Shown piece by piece: positions 1-6,974 of a stretch of DNA of 10,395 nt. Source of the stretch: Cytophagaceae bacterium UBA6715 (GTDB lineage Bacteria; Bacteroidota; Bacteroidia; Cytophagales; Spirosomataceae); the NCBI GenBank assembly GCA_002454335.1, contig DKIP01000023.1, positions 1-10,395 on the forward strand, in the 5' to 3' direction. Under the pieces are notes generated by a model. It was not told the DNA's origin. It did no database searches and saw nothing but the letters and a program-made list of their open reading frames with translations. Position 1 is the first letter of the stretch; the number at the start of each line of letters is the position of its first letter. A program made the translations under genes and the position numbers.

Positions 1-43
1 AACATTGTTCTGCCACTTTTTTGAACGTTAATTTTTTGTAACA
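1..43 (+). promoter_or_regulatory. Leader and cut-off promoter region of the three-gene operon
   Basis: This is the 43-base stretch before the first gene. It opens with AACATTG, the same seven bases that end the putative Pho box in front of the pit gene (5346-5352), so the window edge may have cut through a TTAACA half-site. A loose match to the Bacteroidota -7 element (TAATTTTT at 29-36) lies just before the start codon, but it would leave almost no leader and is not convincing. No Shine-Dalgarno sequence is visible, which is usual for this phylum. The assignment as promoter rests on position and on the short match only. Confidence 0.3.
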
Positions 44-1540
44 ATGAAAAAAATAGCAATATCAGTTTTGGCCGTTTTAGGCCTATTATCCTGCCAAAAA
101 GATGAAGTAGGAAATTTTCAAAATGATCCACAAGTTTTTGAATTTAAGGAGATTGGGAATATAACATTAGGTGGTTTGGGTGCCGCTGAAATTTCCGCGT
201 TTGATCCATTATCAAAAAAATTATTTGTTGTCAATAATTCAGATGTCAATCGGATCGATGTTTTAGATTTGACAAACCCTACTTCTCCCAAAATAATATC
301 AAAGATTATGATGGAGCCGTATGGGGGATATGTTAATAGTCTTGCCGTATCAAACGGAAAATTAGCAGCGGCAATTGAAGCAAAAGTGAAGCAGAGTCCT
401 GGGAAGTGTGTTGTCTTCAATACGAGTGATTTAACAGAAATCAAACAAATCACCGTAGGGGCATTGCCTGATATGGTCACGTTTTCACCGGATGGTAATT
501 TAATTTTGACGGCAAATGAAGGCGAACCTTCAGAAGACTATTTGACGGATCCAGAAGGAAGTATATCGATTATCAATGTGGCAGCAGGCTATTCGGTAAA
601 AACGTTAAATTTTGCTGGTTTTGAATCCTATGCAGCCATTTTGAAGAAGAAAGGGTTGCGTGTTTTTGGACCGAAAGCAACGCTTGTTAAGGATATTGAA
701 CCTGAGTATATCACCGTTTCGGATGATTCTAAGACGGCTTGGGTTACTTTGCAAGAAAACAATGCCATTGCTAAAGTAGATCTAAATCTTCAAGCGATAA
801 CGGATGTATTCCCACTTGGATTTAAAGATTATGGCACGGGAAATAATGCCTTTGACTTTTCTGATAAAGATTCAAAAGTTGGATTTGGAGCTTATGCAAG
901 AGTAAAAGGTATTTACATGCCTGATGCGATTGCGGTACTTGAAAAAGAAGGAGTTCCCTATTTGTTTACTGCAAACGAAGGGGATGCGCGGGAATATACG
1001 GCATATGCTGAAGTTAAACGCGTCAAGGATTTGACTTTGGATTATGCCAATTTCCCAATGGGGTCATCATTAAAGGCAGATGCGGTTTTGGGCCGATTAA
1101 ATGTAACAACAACCTTAGGCGATTCGGATGGAGATGGCGATTTTGATGAATTATATTCATTAGGAGCTCGCTCGATGTCGGTTTGGAATGGCTTAACGGG
1201 TGTACAAATCTATGACACTCAAAATGAAGTTGATCAACGATCTATTTTGGCTGGTCTTTACGATGATGCTCGTTCGGATGATAAAGGTTCGGAACCCGAG
1301 GGAATTACGATAGGAAAAATAGGGAATCGTAATTACGCTTTTTTAGGGTGTGAAAGGACAGATGCATTACAGATTTATGATGTAACCAATCCGCGATATC
1401 CTTCCTTCATCATGACCTTGAAAACCGGCGATGCGCCAGAAGGTGTGTTGTTTATTTCTGCAGAAAAAAGTCCGACGGGGAAGCCAATGATTATCGTTTC
1501 CTCAGAAAATGATGGACAAGTCAAATTTTATTCATTGTAA
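44..1540 (+). CDS. Choice-of-anchor I type beta-propeller lipoprotein, predicted surface-exposed
   Basis: This 498-residue protein starts with a lipoprotein signal peptide: a hydrophobic stretch ending in the lipobox LLSC, with the lipidated cysteine at residue 17. The residues after it, QKDE, resemble the Bacteroidota lipoprotein export signal (K followed by two acidic residues), so the mature protein is probably on the cell surface. The body shows repeated propeller-like units beginning with P-[DE]-x-[IV] near residues 142, 220, 293 and 418. Two copies of TANEG followed by acidic residues (156-166 and 309-318) and the GSEPEGI stretch (415-421) are typical of the choice-of-anchor I family. 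Residues 360-369 (DSDGDGDFDE) look like a calcium-binding loop. Some family members are annotated as alkaline phosphatases, but I see no established phosphatase active site, so enzymatic activity is uncertain. It is the first gene of an operon with a TonB-dependent receptor 17 bp downstream, which suggests it binds or processes that receptor's ligand. Confidence 0.88.
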   Translation: MKKIAISVLAVLGLLSCQKDEVGNFQNDPQVFEFKEIGNITLGGLGAAEISAFDPLSKKLFVVNNSDVNRIDVLDLTNPTSPKIISKIMMEPYGGYVNSLAVSNGKLAAAIEAKVKQSPGKCVVFNTSDLTEIKQITVGALPDMVTFSPDGNLILTANEGEPSEDYLTDPEGSISIINVAAGYSVKTLNFAGFESYAAILKKKGLRVFGPKATLVKDIEPEYITVSDDSKTAWVTLQENNAIAKVDLNLQAITDVFPLGFKDYGTGNNAFDFSDKDSKVGFGAYARVKGIYMPDAIAVLEKEGVPYLFTANEGDAREYTAYAEVKRVKDLTLDYANFPMGSSLKADAVLGRLNVTTTLGDSDGDGDFDELYSLGARSMSVWNGLTGVQIYDTQNEVDQRSILAGLYDDARSDDKGSEPEGITIGKIGNRNYAFLGCERTDALQIYDVTNPRYPSFIMTLKTGDAPEGVLFISAEKSPTGKPMIIVSSENDGQVKFYSL

Positions 1541-1557
1541 TTTAAAAACAAATACTT

Positions 1558-4413
1558 GTGAAAAAGTTATTTAACGTAGTTGTTTTTGCTTTAGCTGTAT
1601 TTTCCCAAGGGAACATGCATGCGCAAGGCATTCAAGGAAAATTAATATCAGCAGAAGGGGCGCTTCCCGGTGCTACCGTTCGTGTGAAAGGGTCAAATTT
1701 GGCATCCATTTCAAATGAAAATGGGGATTTTCGATTAATGCTTTCTAAAGTGGGAAAGTTGGATTTACAGTTTTCTTTTATTGGATACGAAAATTTAGAC
1801 ACGACAATTTTGCTTTCGGGTTCTATGCTTTCAATGGGTACAATTAGTTTAAAACCAGCTAATAGTACCTTGGGGGAGGTAATTGTCAAGGGATTTGTTG
1901 CTGGATCTCAATCGAAAGCCTATTCAATTAAGCGGAATGCCATTGCCATTATGGATGTGGTGGTGGCTGATGCTATTGGAAAATTACCTGATCGAAATGC
2001 TGCAGAGGCAATTCAACGTATTCAAGGGGTTGCTGTGGCGCGCTATCATGGTGAGGCTGATCAGGCGACAGTACGTGGAACGCCATTCTCATGGACATCG
2101 ACCTTATTTAATGGTAGCCGATTGCCCTCAGCCTCTGTTTATGGTACTCGAGCCTCGATTTTAGATGCAGTACCTTCTGAGATGATTCAACGGGTAGAAG
2201 TTTCCAAGGCTATCACACCAGATATGGAAGCCGATGCGATTGGCGGATCGATTAACTTTGTTACAAAAACGGCTCCGGCAAAGCGGGTACTTAATGTAAG
2301 TGCCGCGGGAGGATATAATGCATTTTCTCAAAATGGTTCGACAAATGGTTCATTAACATTTGGCGATCGTTTTTTTAATGGGAAGTTAGGCCTTGTTGTG
2401 ACTGGCGCATTTTGGGATCGGAACTGGGGAACTGATTCGTATGATGTTTCCTACAATACGGGTTCTGCGGTAGCTATGGATCGCACATCCATTAATAGTA
2501 TCATGTTTAAGCGTTACATGGGGAAACGTCAAACTTTTGGTTTAACGTATGGTGTTGAATATAAATTCAATAATAATCATAAGATTTTTTCTCGCGGATT
2601 GTGGGACAAATTTAATGATATTAGACCCGTACATGAGTCATATGTGGACTATACAAACAAACGTTACCAATATAATTATCGCTATTCGCATTATCAAACA
2701 GCTTTGAATGGCTTTGAATTAGGTGGGGAGCATTATTTTGGGGAGAAACTCAAAGTGGATTGGTTGGCATCTAATTATGAAGCTCGATTTTTTTTGGAGA
2801 CCCCTCCAACCAATGGCACGAAAGGTCTACCTATTGCAACCTTCCGCCAAAAAATTAATGGAGGATTTATAGGGTTGTCTTCGAATGGAAAGAAATATTG
2901 GAATTTTGACGCTCCAGATGGAATTGGTCAAGACCCATTGATGTTTGATCCCATGCTTGGAGATGCCAATGAAAAAATGGATCCTACCAAACTGACTTTA
3001 CAGCAATTGGTTATTTACGGTCTAGATACGGAGGAAGCGGATCAGAATTTACAGGTAAATGTTACTCATGAGACAAGTGCTAAATTAAAATTAAAAGGGG
3101 GAGTAAAGTATCGGAATAAAAATAGGGATGCGGCTTTCGGTTCAACAGCAGTCTTTATTCCAAATGCAGCACTCGGAGTACCCAATTCGCCTGCATTGCT
3201 AAGTTTAGCTTCTTTGCCAAGGGAAGAATTTCCACTCGGTGCGGGTTATTTCACGCCTATGACCCTAGATTATTCTGCTTTTATCATGAATCCGCTGACT
3301 CCTCAAGGATTATTTGACTTGTATGCGCCAAATTCATTGACTACCAATGGCATGAGGGATGTATCTCCTGCCTCTAATGCAACCGTAAAATACAAGGCAA
3401 ATGAGTCTGTTTTTTCAGCGTATATGATGGCTGAATACAAGCCTAGCAACGCGTTAACATTAATTGGAGGGGTACGTTCGGAAACAACCTCACTATCATT
3501 GGATGGAAATAAATTGTCAACTTCTCGTGTGGGTTCCACATCAACAACGAGTATATCACCCATAACACAGTCGACAACTTATACTAATTTATTGCCCATG
3601 TTTCACGCAAAGGTTGCTTTAAACGAAAAGTCTAATTTACGTCTAGCTTATACAAGTACCTTTTCTCGGGCTAATTTTTCGGACCTAAATCCAGGTGAAA
3701 ACGTAGATATGACACAAGCAATTCCGACAATTACACGCGGAAACACGGGATTGAAGCCTACGCGTGCTAATAATTTTGATTTAATGTATGAACATTATTT
3801 TGACAATTTGGGTATTGTGTCGGGGGGTGTATTTTATAAGCAATTGAAGGATATCATATTTTCCAATCGAAGCATAGAAAACATCGGTGGGCAAAACTAT
3901 GTATTGACGCAAGCAACCAATATTTCAAATGGGCATTTACTCGGTTTTGAAATTGGCATCAATAAACGGCTATCCTTTTTGCCAGGCTTTTTGGGAGGCT
4001 TAGGTTTTGAGGCTAACTACACTAACATTCAAAGTGAAGCATCTGTGCCTGTAATTGGAACAACGCGTTTTGATAAAACCGCCCTACCTAATCAGTCTAA
4101 ACATTTGTATAATGTGATTCTGTTCTATGAGCGGAATGGTTTGATGTTACGATTAGCAGGTAATTATCGAGGAGCTTCTTTGGAGACAATCAATCAAGCC
4201 TTGGGAAAAGATTTTTATACTTACACAGGTAAAAATTTTACATTAGATGCATCTGCAAGTATTCAGGTTAGTAAACGGATTAAGGCGTTTGTTGAGTTGA
4301 ATAATTTGACAAACGAGCCACTGAAAACCTATTTAGGAGATGAGCGACGCGTAACGATGATGGAGTGGTATGCAAGTAGGGGTCAAGGTGGTATTCGTTG
4401 GGAATTATTTTAA
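1558..4413 (+). CDS. TonB-dependent outer-membrane receptor with carboxypeptidase-regulatory-like N-terminal domain
   Basis: This 951-residue outer-membrane receptor imports a ligand using energy passed on by TonB. It starts at a GTG 17 bp after the previous gene. The start is supported by the following signal peptide (MKK, hydrophobic core, probable cleavage after MHA at residue 22). Residues about 25-100 form a carboxypeptidase-regulatory-like (CarbopepD_reg_2 type) beta-sandwich, followed by a TonB-box-like segment (LGEVIVKG, 105-112). The plug, about 118-235, contains LPDRNAAEAIQRIQGV (143-158) and an ATVRG segment, which resemble the Xanthomonas/Caulobacter-type receptors (TIGR01782 style) more than SusC. 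The rest is a beta-barrel ending in an aromatic C-terminal residue (WELF), as expected for BAM insertion. No SusD-like gene follows. The partners are the propeller lipoprotein upstream and an exported phosphatase 7 bp downstream. The substrate is unknown, and a phosphorylated organic compound is an inference from those neighbours. Confidence 0.93.
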   Translation: MKKLFNVVVFALAVFSQGNMHAQGIQGKLISAEGALPGATVRVKGSNLASISNENGDFRLMLSKVGKLDLQFSFIGYENLDTTILLSGSMLSMGTISLKPANSTLGEVIVKGFVAGSQSKAYSIKRNAIAIMDVVVADAIGKLPDRNAAEAIQRIQGVAVARYHGEADQATVRGTPFSWTSTLFNGSRLPSASVYGTRASILDAVPSEMIQRVEVSKAITPDMEADAIGGSINFVTKTAPAKRVLNVSAAGGYNAFSQNGSTNGSLTFGDRFFNGKLGLVVTGAFWDRNWGTDSYDVSYNTGSAVAMDRTSINSIMFKRYMGKRQTFGLTYGVEYKFNNNHKIFSRGLWDKFNDIRPVHESYVDYTNKRYQYNYRYSHYQTALNGFELGGEHYFGEKLKVDWLASNYEARFFLETPPTNGTKGLPIATFRQKINGGFIGLSSNGKKYWNFDAPDGIGQDPLMFDPMLGDANEKMDPTKLTLQQLVIYGLDTEEADQNLQVNVTHETSAKLKLKGGVKYRNKNRDAAFGSTAVFIPNAALGVPNSPALLSLASLPREEFPLGAGYFTPMTLDYSAFIMNPLTPQGLFDLYAPNSLTTNGMRDVSPASNATVKYKANESVFSAYMMAEYKPSNALTLIGGVRSETTSLSLDGNKLSTSRVGSTSTTSISPITQSTTYTNLLPMFHAKVALNEKSNLRLAYTSTFSRANFSDLNPGENVDMTQAIPTITRGNTGLKPTRANNFDLMYEHYFDNLGIVSGGVFYKQLKDIIFSNRSIENIGGQNYVLTQATNISNGHLLGFEIGINKRLSFLPGFLGGLGFEANYTNIQSEASVPVIGTTRFDKTALPNQSKHLYNVILFYERNGLMLRLAGNYRGASLETINQALGKDFYTYTGKNFTLDASASIQVSKRIKAFVELNNLTNEPLKTYLGDERRVTMMEWYASRGQGGIRWELF

Positions 4414-4420
4414 TTAAATA

Positions 4421-5227
4421 ATGATGAAAAGATTATTGTTTTTCGTGGCGATGGTAATCGCCACGATTTCAAATGCACAGGTTGCAGATAGTTTACAACG
4501 CAAAGTTGTATTGCAGGGAGCCCAAAATTTTCGGGATATAGGTGGCTATAAAACGAAGGGGGGGAAGCTAGTCCGGTGGGGTCAGATATATCGCTCTGCT
4601 GACATTAGTAAATTGACAGATCAAGATTTGTCAAAATTGGAGTCACTGCATTTGGCTGTAGTTTGTGATTTGCGTGGCCCCTCGGAAATTAAAAATAGTC
4701 CAGATCGACTGCCGCAGGGTGCGAACTATTTGAATCTGCCCGCTGGAAGTGAGAATTTGCCCTCAACGATGCGTTTTGGTCAATTGAACACGGATTCATT
4801 GATGCTTTCGATGTATTCTAATACGAGTTTTCTGAAAGCCAAGTATAAACCCATGTTCGATCAACTGTTAGCTTTACCAGAGGATAAAGCGCTGATGTTT
4901 CATTGTACAGCCGGAAAAGATCGAACGGGCATTGGTGCGGCGTTAGTTTTATCGGCATTGGGGGTGGATGAACAACTAATTTTGGAAGATTACCAAGCAA
5001 CGAATTATTACTGGAAAGAAACGCAAGAGAAGATGACCAAAATGTTGGTACAATCGGGGATGCGTGAAGACAAGGTGAGAGCGATGTTAGGAGCGAAACG
5101 GAACTACTTGGAAATTTTTTTAGCGTCGATTAATAAACAATATGGTTCGATGGACAACTTCCTGAAAGTGGAAATTGGATTAACAGATAACGATAAAAAT
5201 TCACTGTGGAATCGTTTTGTTCAATAG
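4421..5227 (+). CDS. Exported PTP-like phosphatase (Y_phosphatase3 / atypical lipid phosphatase type)
   Basis: This is a 268-residue cysteine phosphatase. It begins with a signal peptide (MMKRLLFF, hydrophobic core, cleavage likely after SNA at residue 19), so it acts in the periplasm or outside the cell. The family hallmark NFRDIGGY is at 36-43, YRSA at 57-60 and CDLRGPSE at 82-89. The catalytic P-loop HCTAGKDRTG spans 161-170, with nucleophile Cys162 and phosphate-binding Arg168. Asp167 corresponds to the P-loop aspartate proposed as general acid in relatives such as Mycobacterium tuberculosis PtpB. Enzymes with HCxxGKDRTG hydrolyse phosphotyrosine and often phosphoinositides, so the substrate here could be a phosphoprotein, an inositol phosphate or another phosphoester. 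Length is normal for the family. The gene follows the receptor by 7 bp and is the last of the operon. The second ATG at 4424 is an equally possible start. A perfect inverted repeat lies inside the signal-peptide codons (4443-4466). Confidence 0.9.
   Translation: MMKRLLFFVAMVIATISNAQVADSLQRKVVLQGAQNFRDIGGYKTKGGKLVRWGQIYRSADISKLTDQDLSKLESLHLAVVCDLRGPSEIKNSPDRLPQGANYLNLPAGSENLPSTMRFGQLNTDSLMLSMYSNTSFLKAKYKPMFDQLLALPEDKALMFHCTAGKDRTGIGAALVLSALGVDEQLILEDYQATNYYWKETQEKMTKMLVQSGMREDKVRAMLGAKRNYLEIFLASINKQYGSMDNFLKVEIGLTDNDKNSLWNRFVQ
4443..4466 (+). repeat. Perfect 9-bp inverted repeat in the signal-peptide codons of the phosphatase gene
   Basis: TCGTGGCGA (4443-4451) is followed by six bases and then its exact reverse complement TCGCCACGA (4458-4466). 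In mRNA this would form a stable GC-rich hairpin beginning about 22 bases after the start codon. The pairing is directly visible. A role in tuning translation or mRNA stability of the third operon gene is speculation, since the same bases encode ordinary signal-peptide residues. Confidence 0.4.
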
Positions 5228-5244
5228 TTTGACATTCAATATAT

Positions 5245-5278
5245 ATTCAAAAAGCAGCTTTCAAGCTGCTTTTTGAAT
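5245..5278 (+). terminator. Intrinsic terminator closing the three-gene operon
   Basis: A perfect 16-bp stem with a 2-base gap pairs 5245-5260 with 5263-5278. The GC core is AGCAGCTT / AAGCTGCT, flanked by a run of A on the left and a run of T on the right. It starts 17 bp after the stop codon of the phosphatase gene. Because both arms carry A/T runs, the structure could terminate transcription from either side. The following gene is on the same strand, so its main role is probably to separate the operon from pit. Confidence 0.83.
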
Positions 5279-5332
5279 TATTGGGGATGTTCAATAAATA
5301 TTTATTTGGTCGGGAAGTTTTGCAAAAAATGA

Positions 5333-5349
5333 CTAACAATTTCTTAACA
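5333..5349 (+). promoter_or_regulatory. Putative Pho box (two TTAACA-like direct repeats, 11-bp period) before pit
   Basis: CTAACA at 5333-5338 and TTAACA at 5344-5349 are separated by five bases, giving an 11-bp period. This is the direct-repeat geometry of PhoB and PhoP binding sites, and TTAACA matches the Bacillus PhoP half-site consensus. The 17-bp block differs at only two positions from the block in front of the receptor gene at 6958-6974. A clear -7 element is not evident: ATCCTTTG (5356-5363) is a partial match but lies closer to the repeats than in the other promoter. The gene downstream is a phosphate transporter, which fits phosphate-responsive control. Confidence 0.5.
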
Positions 5350-5408
5350 TTGCAAATCCTTTGTAAGGCTTAATTAAAGTACAATTATCACCAATATAAA
5401 TTCCTGAT

Positions 5409-6866
5409 ATGTTCGGACTCGATCCAACTCTTCTATTTTTGTTATTCTTCTGCTTATTTGCGGCATGTGCTTTCGAATTTGTAAATGGATTTCATGATAC
5501 AGCTAATGCTGTGGCAACCGTTATTTATACACATTCATTGAAGCCAACGCAGGCGGTAGTTTGGTCGGGTTTTATGAACTTTTTAGGTCTATTAACTGGA
5601 GGAGTAGGTGTGACTATGAGTATTATTGGTTTACTGCCTACGGAACTTCTCATCGATGCTAATGTCTATCATTCGATGGCTATGGCACTTTCCTTATTGA
5701 TTTCGGCTATTTTATGGAATTTGGGAACTTGGTATTTAGGTATTCCAGCATCGAGTTCGCATACCTTGATTGGTTCTATTATTGGAATTGGAGTGGGGCA
5801 TGCTTTATTGCCAGAAAATTCGAATAAGGGCAATTCTGCGATCAATTGGGATAAGGCAATCGAAATTGGACAAGCCTTATTGCTTTCACCATTATTTGGG
5901 TTTGCCGCCGCTATCATTTTAATGTATATCTTGAAGAAGTCGATACAAAATAAAGCAATTTTCAAAGAGCCTAAGAAAAATACTCCCCCGCCTTTGTGGA
6001 TTCGTGCGATATTGGTAACAACATGTACCTTGGTATCTTTCTTTCACGGTCGGAATGATGGACAGAAAGGTATTGGCTTAGTGATGGTTATTTTAATTGC
6101 TTTCTTACCTGGCTACTTTGCCGTTAATACAAAATTGGACCTTGTGGAAGTGAAAACAAGCTTGCATCAGGTAAGAAAAATTGTTTCGAAAATTGATACA
6201 GTGCCTTTGTCAAATAAGGAAGTGGAAAGTTATCACAAAATATTAAAAGCTGGAGATGAGTTAAATCTGATTCTAGTTGACGGATTGACAACTGCAAAAT
6301 TATCAGTTGACCAGAAATTTCAAATTCGTAAGGCTGCCTTAACAATTAATAAACATACTAAAAAGTTAATTGAGAGTGAATCAGTGGCTTTGTCGGTAAT
6401 CGATTTAAATGCCCTAAAAAAGGCAACAGCTGGGAAAAAGGCGCCATTCTTTAGTTTTGGATCAACTTCTTCGAGTGGTATTGCCGGAGTTACGGATTTT
6501 GCACCTGCTTGGGTGATGTGGCTCGTAGCGCTATCCTTAGGTTTAGGTACGATGGTTGGCTGGAAGCGCATCGTTGTGACAATTGGTGAGAAAATTGGGA
6601 AGAATCACTTGACCTATGCACAGGGCGCCTCTGCTGAATTAATCGCATCCTTAACTATTGGATTAGCAACGGCTTACAAATGGCCTGTAAGTACGACACA
6701 CGTATTATCTTCAGGTATTGCTGGAACGATGGTTGCCAATCGTGGTATTAAAAATTTACAAGGTGGAACTGTTAAAAGTATTGTCATGGCTTGGGTGTTA
6801 ACCTTGCCTATCACAATCATATTGTCAGCAACATTATTCGTTTTATTCCGCTGGATTACGGGATAA
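5409..6866 (+). CDS. pit: Inorganic phosphate transporter, Pit/PHO4 family
   Basis: This 485-residue inner-membrane protein belongs to the PHO4 family, whose bacterial members take up phosphate as a metal-phosphate complex with protons or as a cation symport. The two family repeats are both visible. The first has FVNGFHDTANAVAT (24-37) and PASSSH (113-118). The second has HGRNDGQKG (213-221) and PVSTTH (426-431). Hydrophobic segments fill the N-terminal part and the last 120 residues. A hydrophilic, charged region at about 240-365 separates them, as in E. coli PitA (499 residues). The start at 5409 places the first membrane helix immediately after a six-residue lead. It lies 182 bases after the phosphatase gene, beyond a terminator, behind its own putative Pho box. 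No PhoU-like (DUF47) gene is adjacent, although such a partner is common for Pit proteins. Confidence 0.95.
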   Translation: MFGLDPTLLFLLFFCLFAACAFEFVNGFHDTANAVATVIYTHSLKPTQAVVWSGFMNFLGLLTGGVGVTMSIIGLLPTELLIDANVYHSMAMALSLLISAILWNLGTWYLGIPASSSHTLIGSIIGIGVGHALLPENSNKGNSAINWDKAIEIGQALLLSPLFGFAAAIILMYILKKSIQNKAIFKEPKKNTPPPLWIRAILVTTCTLVSFFHGRNDGQKGIGLVMVILIAFLPGYFAVNTKLDLVEVKTSLHQVRKIVSKIDTVPLSNKEVESYHKILKAGDELNLILVDGLTTAKLSVDQKFQIRKAALTINKHTKKLIESESVALSVIDLNALKKATAGKKAPFFSFGSTSSSGIAGVTDFAPAWVMWLVALSLGLGTMVGWKRIVVTIGEKIGKNHLTYAQGASAELIASLTIGLATAYKWPVSTTHVLSSGIAGTMVANRGIKNLQGGTVKSIVMAWVLTLPITIILSATLFVLFRWITG

Positions 6867-6935
6867 ACTTATGGGACTTTTTTCATTTATTAGGCGTAGT
6901 CGATTTATTGGCCTTTTTTGTGTTGAGTTTACTTC

Positions 6936-6974
6936 TTAATATTTCGATTATATTCTCTTAACAATTCCTTAACA
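6936..6974 (+). promoter_or_regulatory. Putative Pho box with up to four 11-bp-phased half-sites before the Oar-like receptor
   Basis: Two exact TTAACA copies occur at 6958-6963 and 6969-6974. In the same 11-bp phase upstream lie ATTATA (6947-6952, weak) and TTAATA (6936-6941, one mismatch). Four half-sites in tandem is the arrangement bound by two dimers of PhoB/PhoP-type response regulators. The last copy ends 20 bp before the -7 element and occupies the place where a -33 TTG would be expected, and no TTG is found there. That suits an activator-dependent promoter. The factor that binds is not shown by the sequence. Confidence 0.55.

Noticed and set aside
1883..2164. A 93-codon + strand frame inside the 951-residue receptor gene
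   Set aside because: It is an out-of-frame shadow of the plug-domain coding sequence with an unusual Trp/Arg-rich composition.
3453..3458. A TTAACA string inside the receptor gene
   Set aside because: It is a single copy without an 11-bp partner and lies in coding sequence, so it is not a Pho-box candidate.
5293..5306. Perfect 14-bp palindrome AATAAATATTTATT between the operon terminator and the pit promoter
   Set aside because: It consists only of A and T in AT-rich intergenic DNA, where such symmetry arises easily by chance.
6892..6919. Possible terminator after pit: AGGC, 15 bases, GCCT, followed by a T-run
   Set aside because: A stem of only four base pairs with a long loop is too weak to call, so the end of the pit transcript remains unassigned.
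6871..6939. A 22-codon open frame (MGLFSF...) starting four bases after the pit stop codon
   Set aside because: Too short to judge, no ribosome-binding or family signal, and it runs into the first Pho-type half-site. Likely chance in the intergenic region.
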